In this document: positions 6,407 to 10,111 of the stretch, piece after piece | Layout of the letters: each line of letters starts with the position of its first letter | How positions within the stretch are numbered: the first letter of the stretch is position 1 | Source of the DNA: Thermoplasmatota archaeon | Lineage (GTDB): Archaea > Thermoplasmatota > Penumbrarchaeia > Penumbrarchaeales > Penumbrarchaeaceae | Length of the DNA: 10,111 nt | Assembly (NCBI GenBank): GCA_016929175.1 | Contig: JAFGJI010000270.1 | Location: 1 to 10,111 of the forward strand | Direction of reading: 5' to 3' | Position numbers and translations under genes: made by a program | The notes under the pieces: generated by a model | The model's input: the letters and a program-made list of their open reading frames with translations, nothing else | Database searches by the model: none | What the model was told of the DNA's origin: nothing

Positions 6407-6442
6407 CATTTCTCCGCCTGGTGTATATTATGATCAGAAAAA

Positions 6443-6486
6443 GGTCCGATATCCTTCCGATCAATGAAGGTCGGGAGTTTCGGACC
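6443..6486. repeat. 7-bp inverted repeat with a helical-turn direct repeat, possible operator
   Basis: GGTCCGA (6443-6449) and TCGGACC (6480-6486) form a perfect inverted repeat 30 bases apart. TCCGAT also occurs twice (6445-6450 and 6456-6461) with 11-base phasing. They lie in the roughly 200-base divergent gap between the small ORF and the thiolase operon, upstream of the thiolase core promoter. A regulator-binding role is inferred from position only. Confidence 0.35.
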
Positions 6487-6515
6487 GTGTGACCTCTTTC
6501 CAATTATAGGAAATG

Positions 6516-6532
6516 TTTTATCAGGATATAAC
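6516..6532 (+). promoter_or_regulatory. Core promoter region of the thiolase operon
   Basis: Two AT-rich TATA candidates, TTTTATCA (6516-6523) and GATATAAC (6525-6532), lie 38-54 bases before the ATG at 6570. The first would place the transcript start near 6545 and leave the GAGGTGGAT ribosome binding site (6556-6563) within a leader of about 25 bases. Confidence 0.45.
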
Positions 6533-6569
6533 CATACGGGCGGCGGTTTCCCCTTGAGGTGGATATTGT

Positions 6570-7751
6570 ATGAGACAGGCAGTTATCGTTTCGGCAGTCA
6601 GGACGGCTCAGGGAAAGTTCTCGGGTGCACTCAAAGATCACTCGGCAACACAACTGGGAAGTATCGTTATAAAGAGCGCGATCGAGAAAGCAGGCATCAA
6701 ACCCGGGGATGTTGAAGAGGTCATCATGGGAAATGTCGTATCCGCAGGCCAGGGCCAGAACGTAGCCCGTCAGGCAGCTCTGGGAGCGGGAATTCCCGTT
6801 GAGGTGGGTGCTCTTCATGTTGACAAGGTGTGCGGATCGTCGCTCAAGGCCGTCATCCTTGCGGCCCAGGCGATCAAATTGGGTGATGCCGACATCATAG
6901 TGGCCGGCGGGATGGAGAGCATGACCAACTGCCCATACATCCTTGACAAGGCAAGGTTCGGTTACAGGATGTTCGACGGGAAGATCATCGATTCAATGGT
7001 CCATGACGGCCTATGGGACGTCTACAACGATTTCCACATGGGAAACACCGGCGAGGTAATAGCGGAGAAATGCGGGCTGAACAGGCGGGAGATAGACGAG
7101 TTCGCCGCCTGGAGCCATGAGAAGGCGGCCAGGGCTACCAATGAAGGTCTGTTCAAGGATGAGATCATCCCCATAGTGATGCCCCAGAAGAAAGGGGAGC
7201 CTATAGTTTTTGACAAGGACGAAGGGATCAGGTACGATGCTTCATTCGAAGGTATGGCCAGGTTAAAGCCTTTTTTCAAGGAAGGCGGAGTAGTTACAGC
7301 AGGCAACGCCTCACAGATAACAGACGGTGCTTCCGCCGTCGTCGTCATGAGCGAGGAGAAGGCCAGAGAACTGGGCACCGAGATACTTGGAAGGATAGTG
7401 GATTACAACACGGTCGGTGTCAAACCGGAACTCGTCATGTATGCGGTGGTTCCCGGGGTGAAACAGCTGCTCCAGAAGACGGGGTTCACCATCGACGACA
7501 TCGACCTGGTGGAGCACAATGAAGCATTCTCCTCGGCATCTGTCGCTCTGATGAAAGAGGTCGGCATTCCACGGGAAAAGTTCAACATCAACGGAGGAGC
7601 CGTGGCCATAGGCCATCCGATAGGTTCAAGCGGATCAAGGATACTGGTGACACTGCTCCACAACATGAAGAGGCTCGGAAAGCACAGGGGACTGGCCACG
7701 ATATGCCTTGGTGGAGGGAATGCTGTAAGCATGATAGTTGAGAGAGATTGA
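6570..7751 (+). CDS. atoB: Acetyl-CoA C-acetyltransferase (thiolase)
   Basis: A 393-residue thiolase of standard length that condenses two acetyl-CoA to acetoacetyl-CoA or runs the reverse cleavage. All catalytic residues are visible: nucleophilic Cys88 in DKVCGSSLKAV, Asn317 in HNEAF, His349 in GGAVAIGHPIGSSG, and Cys379 in ICLGGGNA. Residues 113-115 (GGM) begin the GGMESMTNCPY block typical of biosynthetic thiolases. It resembles the bacterial AtoB/PhaA type; the archaeal mevalonate-pathway acetyltransferase usually sits beside HMG-CoA synthase and a DUF35 protein, which are absent here. The ribosome binding site is GAGGTGGAT about 7 bases before ATG. It is the first gene of a three-gene operon with 3-hydroxybutyryl-CoA dehydrogenase 12 bases after its stop. 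A longer-chain 3-ketoacyl-CoA thiolase role is also possible. Confidence 0.93.
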   Translation: MRQAVIVSAVRTAQGKFSGALKDHSATQLGSIVIKSAIEKAGIKPGDVEEVIMGNVVSAGQGQNVARQAALGAGIPVEVGALHVDKVCGSSLKAVILAAQAIKLGDADIIVAGGMESMTNCPYILDKARFGYRMFDGKIIDSMVHDGLWDVYNDFHMGNTGEVIAEKCGLNRREIDEFAAWSHEKAARATNEGLFKDEIIPIVMPQKKGEPIVFDKDEGIRYDASFEGMARLKPFFKEGGVVTAGNASQITDGASAVVVMSEEKARELGTEILGRIVDYNTVGVKPELVMYAVVPGVKQLLQKTGFTIDDIDLVEHNEAFSSASVALMKEVGIPREKFNINGGAVAIGHPIGSSGSRILVTLLHNMKRLGKHRGLATICLGGGNAVSMIVERD

Positions 7752-7753
7752 AG

Positions 7754-7758
7754 GGTGA
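7754..7758 (+). promoter_or_regulatory. Ribosome binding site fixing the dehydrogenase start
   Basis: GGTGA lies 5 bases before ATG at 7764. The in-frame GTG at 7755 is itself inside this motif, so it is unlikely to be the start. Confidence 0.75.
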
Positions 7759-7763
7759 GAGGT

Positions 7764-8621
7764 ATGGAAGTCAGGAAGATAGGTGTAATTGGTGCAGGTC
7801 AGATGGGGCACGGGATAGCGCTCGTGTCGGCCCAGGCCGGTTTTGATGTCGTATTGAACGATATCAAGGACGAGTTCGTCCAGAGCGGTTTATCGAAGAT
7901 CGGGAAGTTCCTTTCAAAGAGCGTGGAGAAGGGAAAGATGGAGGCATCCCTTAAGAATGAGATACAGGGGCGGATAAAAGGCGCAGTGGACCTCAACGAG
8001 CTGGCAGACGCGGACCTTGTGATCGAGGCCATTATAGAGAACCCGGAGGTAAAGAAGCAGCTGTTCTCGAAACTGGATGCGATATGCAAACCTGGAACCA
8101 TTTTTGCCTCCAACACATCAACGATCCCCATAACGGACCTGGCTTCCTGCACGAAGAGGCCCGAGAAGTTCATCGGGATGCACTTCATGAACCCCGTCCC
8201 CATCATGAAACTTGTCGAGGTCATAAGAGGGCTTCGCACATCGGACGGGACGACCGAAATGATAACAGAGCTGTCCCGGAAGATGGGGAAGGAGCCCATC
8301 GAGGTGAACGACAGCCCCGGCTTCGTCTCGAACAGGGTGCTCCTGCCCATGATCAACGAGGCGATCTACTGTTTGTATGAGGGGGTCGGGACACCGGAGG
8401 CCATTGACAGTGTGATGAAGCTCGGGATGAACCATCCCATGGGGCCGCTTGCGCTGGCAGACCTCATCGGTCTCGACGTGTGCCTGAGCGTAATGAACGT
8501 ACTCCACGAGGGGTTCAACGATTCCAAGTACAGACCCTGCCCCCTTCTCAAGAAAATGGTCCAGGCAGGATATCTGGGAAGGAAGTCCGGCAGGGGCTTC
8601 TACGATTATTCACAGGGGTGA
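7764..8621 (+). CDS. hbd: 3-hydroxybutyryl-CoA dehydrogenase
   Basis: A 285-residue cytoplasmic enzyme that interconverts acetoacetyl-CoA and 3-hydroxybutyryl-CoA with NAD(P)H. The N-terminal Rossmann motif is GAGQMG (10-15), with Asp33 at the end of the second strand favouring NAD. The catalytic set is Ser119 in SNTSTIP, His140 in GMHFMNPVP, Glu152 in LVEVI and Asn190 in SPGFVSNR. The C-terminal dimerisation domain includes NHPMGPLALADLIGLD (223-238) and ends in GRKSGRGFYDY. Length is normal for the single-domain bacterial form (about 282). I start at ATG 7764 instead of the upstream GTG at 7755 because GGTGA is placed 5 bases before it. It lies between the thiolase and the enoyl-CoA hydratase, whose start codon is 5 bases past its stop. 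A longer-chain 3-hydroxyacyl-CoA substrate cannot be excluded. Confidence 0.94.
   Translation: MEVRKIGVIGAGQMGHGIALVSAQAGFDVVLNDIKDEFVQSGLSKIGKFLSKSVEKGKMEASLKNEIQGRIKGAVDLNELADADLVIEAIIENPEVKKQLFSKLDAICKPGTIFASNTSTIPITDLASCTKRPEKFIGMHFMNPVPIMKLVEVIRGLRTSDGTTEMITELSRKMGKEPIEVNDSPGFVSNRVLLPMINEAIYCLYEGVGTPEAIDSVMKLGMNHPMGPLALADLIGLDVCLSVMNVLHEGFNDSKYRPCPLLKKMVQAGYLGRKSGRGFYDYSQG
8617..8621 (+). promoter_or_regulatory. Ribosome binding site of enoyl-CoA hydratase, overlapping the dehydrogenase stop
   Basis: GGTGA contains the TGA stop of the upstream gene and is 5 bases before ATG 8627. This decides the start against the long upstream extension of the frame, and suggests translational coupling. 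Confidence 0.75.
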
Positions 8622-8626
8622 TACCC

Positions 8627-9406
8627 ATGGGATATCAGAATGTGATCATAGAGAAGCATGGTCCGGTGGCAGTCCTGAAGGTGAACAGGCCGGAAGCCTT
8701 GAACGCTCTTAACGAGCAGGTCCTCAGGGAACTCACGGAAGCCGTCTCCGATCTCGAGACCGACAGGAGCATCTCCGTCGTGGTCTTTACAGGGGAGGGC
8801 AAATCCTTCATCGCCGGGGCCGACATCAAGCTCATGGTGAACCTCACACCGCTCGAGGCGAAGGTATTCGCCGAGAACGGTCACAACCTGCTGAACAGGA
8901 TCGAGGCTTCCAGGCTCCCTTATATCGCCGCGGTCAACGGATACGCCCTGGGCGGCGGGTGCGAGGTGATGATGGCATGCGATATGGTAATTGCATCGAC
9001 GAAGGCCAAGATCGGGCAGCCCGAGATCAATCTGGGAATAAGCCCGGGTTTCGGGGGCACCCAGAGGCTGACGCGTCATATCGGAAGGATGAGAGCGAAG
9101 GAGCTTCTTCTCACGGGGGACAGCATATCCGCCCAGGAGGCCTACGAGCTGGGGCTTGTAAATAGAGTGGTCCAACCCGAAGCCCTGATGGACGCGGCGA
9201 TGGAGCTTGCGAACAAGATAGCGGAGAAGTCGGACGTCCAGATATCCTTCATCAAGGCTCTTGTGAACAAGGGGGCGGATATTGACCTTACAACGGCGAA
9301 CTATCTGGAGATATCTTACTTTTCCTCCTCCTTCTCGACGCATGATCAGAAGGAGGGGATGAACGCTTTCATAGAGAAGAGGAAGCCGGAGTTCACCGAT
9401 AACTGA
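8627..9406 (+). CDS. Enoyl-CoA hydratase / crotonase family
   Basis: A 259-residue crotonase-fold protein of usual length that hydrates trans-2-enoyl-CoA, here most likely crotonyl-CoA, or dehydrates 3-hydroxybutyryl-CoA. The oxyanion-hole segments are SFIAGADIKLM (60-70) and NGYALGGGCE (104-113). Both catalytic glutamates of true hydratases are present: Glu113 in GGGCE and Glu133 in GQPEINLGISPGFGGTQRL. That argues against isomerase or decarboxylase subtypes that lack one. The frame is open well into the preceding gene, but GGTGA at 8617-8621 and the match to family N termini (MGYQNVIIEKHG) fix the start at 8627. It ends the operon; no acyl-CoA dehydrogenase or electron-transfer flavoprotein gene follows, so the crotonyl-CoA step onward must be encoded elsewhere. 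Confidence 0.93.
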   Translation: MGYQNVIIEKHGPVAVLKVNRPEALNALNEQVLRELTEAVSDLETDRSISVVVFTGEGKSFIAGADIKLMVNLTPLEAKVFAENGHNLLNRIEASRLPYIAAVNGYALGGGCEVMMACDMVIASTKAKIGQPEINLGISPGFGGTQRLTRHIGRMRAKELLLTGDSISAQEAYELGLVNRVVQPEALMDAAMELANKIAEKSDVQISFIKALVNKGADIDLTTANYLEISYFSSSFSTHDQKEGMNAFIEKRKPEFTDN

Positions 9407-9460
9407 CACATACCAGAAAATTTTCATATCGTCCATTCCTAATTCACTTTCACAATGACC

Positions 9461-9556
9461 CCTCCGGATCTTAATCATTAATACCCAAATATCAAGACCT
9501 GGCTCCAAGATGATAGGTAACGATATCCGGAGGTGGACTTTTTGGTGGTTTTTCTC
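9461..9556 (+). terminator. Inverted repeat followed by two T5 tracts, probable end of the thiolase operon
   Basis: CCTCCGGAT (9461-9469) and ATCCGGAGG (9525-9533) are perfect 9-base inverted arms with a 55-base spacer. T5 tracts follow at 9539-9543 and 9549-9553. Oligo-T tracts are the known archaeal termination signal. The arms contain the self-complementary TCCGGA, so they could equally be two copies of a protein-binding site. The gap 9407-9601 otherwise holds no gene. Confidence 0.45.
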
Positions 9557-9572
9557 AAAGGTCGGAAATATA

Positions 9573-9580
9573 TTTATAAA
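9573..9580 (+). promoter_or_regulatory. TATA box of the toxin-antitoxin operon
   Basis: TTTATAAA centred about 25 bases before ATG 9602, with AT-rich sequence upstream. No ribosome binding site precedes the ATG, so the transcript is probably leaderless. Confidence 0.75.
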
Positions 9581-9584
9581 GACC

Positions 9585-9598
9585 TATACATATGTATA
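9585..9598. promoter_or_regulatory. Perfect 14-bp palindrome, candidate operator for the RHH antitoxin
   Basis: TATACATATGTATA is a perfect palindrome lying between the TATA box and the start codon of the ribbon-helix-helix gene. A protein bound there would block transcription initiation. RHH antitoxins usually repress their own operon through such palindromes, so autoregulation is the natural inference. Confidence 0.55.
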
Positions 9599-9601
9599 AA
9601 T

Positions 9602-9829
9602 ATGCCAAAGACAAAGGATCGGCTATCAATACCTGTATCATTACCCATCGGATTGGTACATGATATCGATGAACTGGTGGAGCAGAATATGTTCGGATCG
9701 AGGTCCGAGGTCCTGAGATACGGAGCAAGATTAGCAGTGATCTACCACCGGCGGCTGCATTCCAGGGCTGAAGATTATGCCATCGAGGAGGTAAAGGGGG
9801 GGTTGGAACGTGGCAGGGAAGTATCTTGA
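9602..9829 (+). CDS. Ribbon-helix-helix (CopG/Arc-type) DNA-binding protein, probable antitoxin
   Basis: A 75-residue protein. Residues 6-13 (RLSIPVSL) form the expected DNA-contacting beta strand, about 15-30 the first helix, GSRSEVLRYGARL (32-44) the turn and second helix, and 50-75 a charged tail of the sort that binds and masks a toxin. RHH proteins act as dimers in the cytoplasm. The ATG at 9602 is chosen because it begins the domain and lies about 25 bases after the TATA box; the frame stays open upstream to a GTG at 9533, but that region holds the promoter and palindrome. The PIN gene overlaps its last 20 bases in another frame. Together they make a VapBC-like pair. A stand-alone regulator is less likely given the neighbour. 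Confidence 0.85.
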   Translation: MPKTKDRLSIPVSLPIGLVHDIDELVEQNMFGSRSEVLRYGARLAVIYHRRLHSRAEDYAIEEVKGGLERGREVS

Positions 9830-10111
9830 TTCGGATTGCATATTAGCGCTAATAAAAGAAACGGATTGGCTCAAGAATGACGTCGAAAGATGTATCGGGG
9901 ATGAAGATGCCCTTTTCACCTCTCTATTTACAGTAGTCGAATGTAAATTGGTTATATCAAGAGAAATGAAGAGAGATGACATCCACGAAATAACGAAAAA
10001 GATACTGGACCGGAATATAAAGCTCCTTCCTCTAACAGCTGAAGCCCAGATGTGCCCTGTTTTATCACTACAACAACCCAACCATCTCCATGATCTCTTT
10101 TTGAGGTTTAG
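9810..10111 (+). CDS. PIN-domain protein, probable VapC-like toxin, cut by window edge
   Basis: My translation gives 100 codons from GTG at 9810 to the right edge without a stop. The N terminus MAGKYLDSDCILALIKETDWL matches the PIN first strand with acidic Asp7 (and Asp9). Glu44 in TSLFTVVEC is the second acidic residue, and Asp95 in HLHD sits where the third would be expected; the fourth would lie beyond the window. PIN toxins are Mg-dependent ribonucleases that cut tRNA, rRNA or mRNA. The GTG has a G7 run (9796-9802) 7 bases upstream and overlaps the antitoxin gene by 20 bases, typical of coupled toxin-antitoxin genes. Residues 81-94 are less PIN-like than the rest, so a small frameshift there cannot be excluded. 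Confidence 0.75.
   Translation, partial: MAGKYLDSDCILALIKETDWLKNDVERCIGDEDALFTSLFTVVECKLVISREMKRDDIHEITKKILDRNIKLLPLTAEAQMCPVLSLQQPNHLHDLFLRF

Noticed and set aside
8480..8626. N-terminal extension of the enoyl-CoA hydratase into the dehydrogenase gene
   Set aside because: It overlaps well-conserved dehydrogenase sequence, has no ribosome binding site, and the family N terminus begins at 8627.
8606..9508. A 300-codon minus-strand frame opposite the enoyl-CoA hydratase
   Set aside because: Shadow frame with no domain pattern, against a gene with both catalytic glutamates.
9533..9601. Upstream extension of the RHH gene from a GTG
   Set aside because: This stretch is T-rich and holds the TATA box and palindrome; the RHH domain begins right at ATG 9602.
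9731..10081. Minus-strand 116-codon frame opposite the toxin-antitoxin genes
   Set aside because: No recognisable domain and no start signals; the plus strand carries two overlapping genes with family motifs.
1..10111. CRISPR array, IS element, tRNA or rRNA gene
   Set aside because: I looked for regularly spaced repeats, transposase motifs with terminal inverted repeats, and RNA gene cores, and saw none.

Overview
The window looks archaeal, most plausibly from a Thermoplasmatota-like euryarchaeote. It carries archaeal initiation factor 5A beside an agmatinase, an MCT-1/Tma20-like PUA protein and a geranylgeranyl reductase of the kind that saturates archaeal lipids. It also has strong TTTATAAA-type TATA boxes about 25 bases before likely transcript starts, and GGTGA-type ribosome binding sites. 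The lineage assignment is an inference from gene content; there is no rRNA or tRNA gene here to settle it.

Left part (1-3458, minus strand). Reading right to left are an MCT-1-like PUA protein, a class I/II aminotransferase resembling 2-aminoadipate transaminase, and a three-pass membrane protein with a charge-segregated Lys/Glu head that ends in a clear hairpin plus T-tract terminator. They are followed by an aIF5A-agmatinase operon, with the agmatinase cut by the window edge. aIF5A and agmatinase are linked through polyamines: spermidine feeds the hypusine modification of aIF5A.

Middle (3500-6410). A shared AT-rich promoter separates the PUA gene from a plus-strand folC-type Mur ligase that is probably leaderless. 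folC converges on, and overlaps by 13 bases, a minus-strand geranylgeranyl reductase that starts at TTG. In front of that reductase, under one promoter, is an undescribed 43-residue ORF with a near-perfect ribosome binding site.

Right part (6570-9406, plus strand). A tight three-gene operon encodes acetyl-CoA acetyltransferase, 3-hydroxybutyryl-CoA dehydrogenase and enoyl-CoA hydratase, all of bacterial-type families. Together they interconvert two acetyl-CoA and crotonyl-CoA, either toward C4 acyl-CoA or in beta-oxidation. The reading frames are 3-12 bases apart and each downstream start is set by a GGTGA motif.

Right edge (9461-10111). After an inverted repeat and T-rich stretch comes a leaderless ribbon-helix-helix gene overlapping a PIN-domain gene that runs off the window. 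This is a VapBC-like toxin-antitoxin pair with a perfect 14-base palindrome between TATA box and start codon. No IS element, CRISPR array, tRNA or rRNA was seen. The least explained elements are the 43-residue ORF, the Lys/Glu membrane protein and the palindromic control site.
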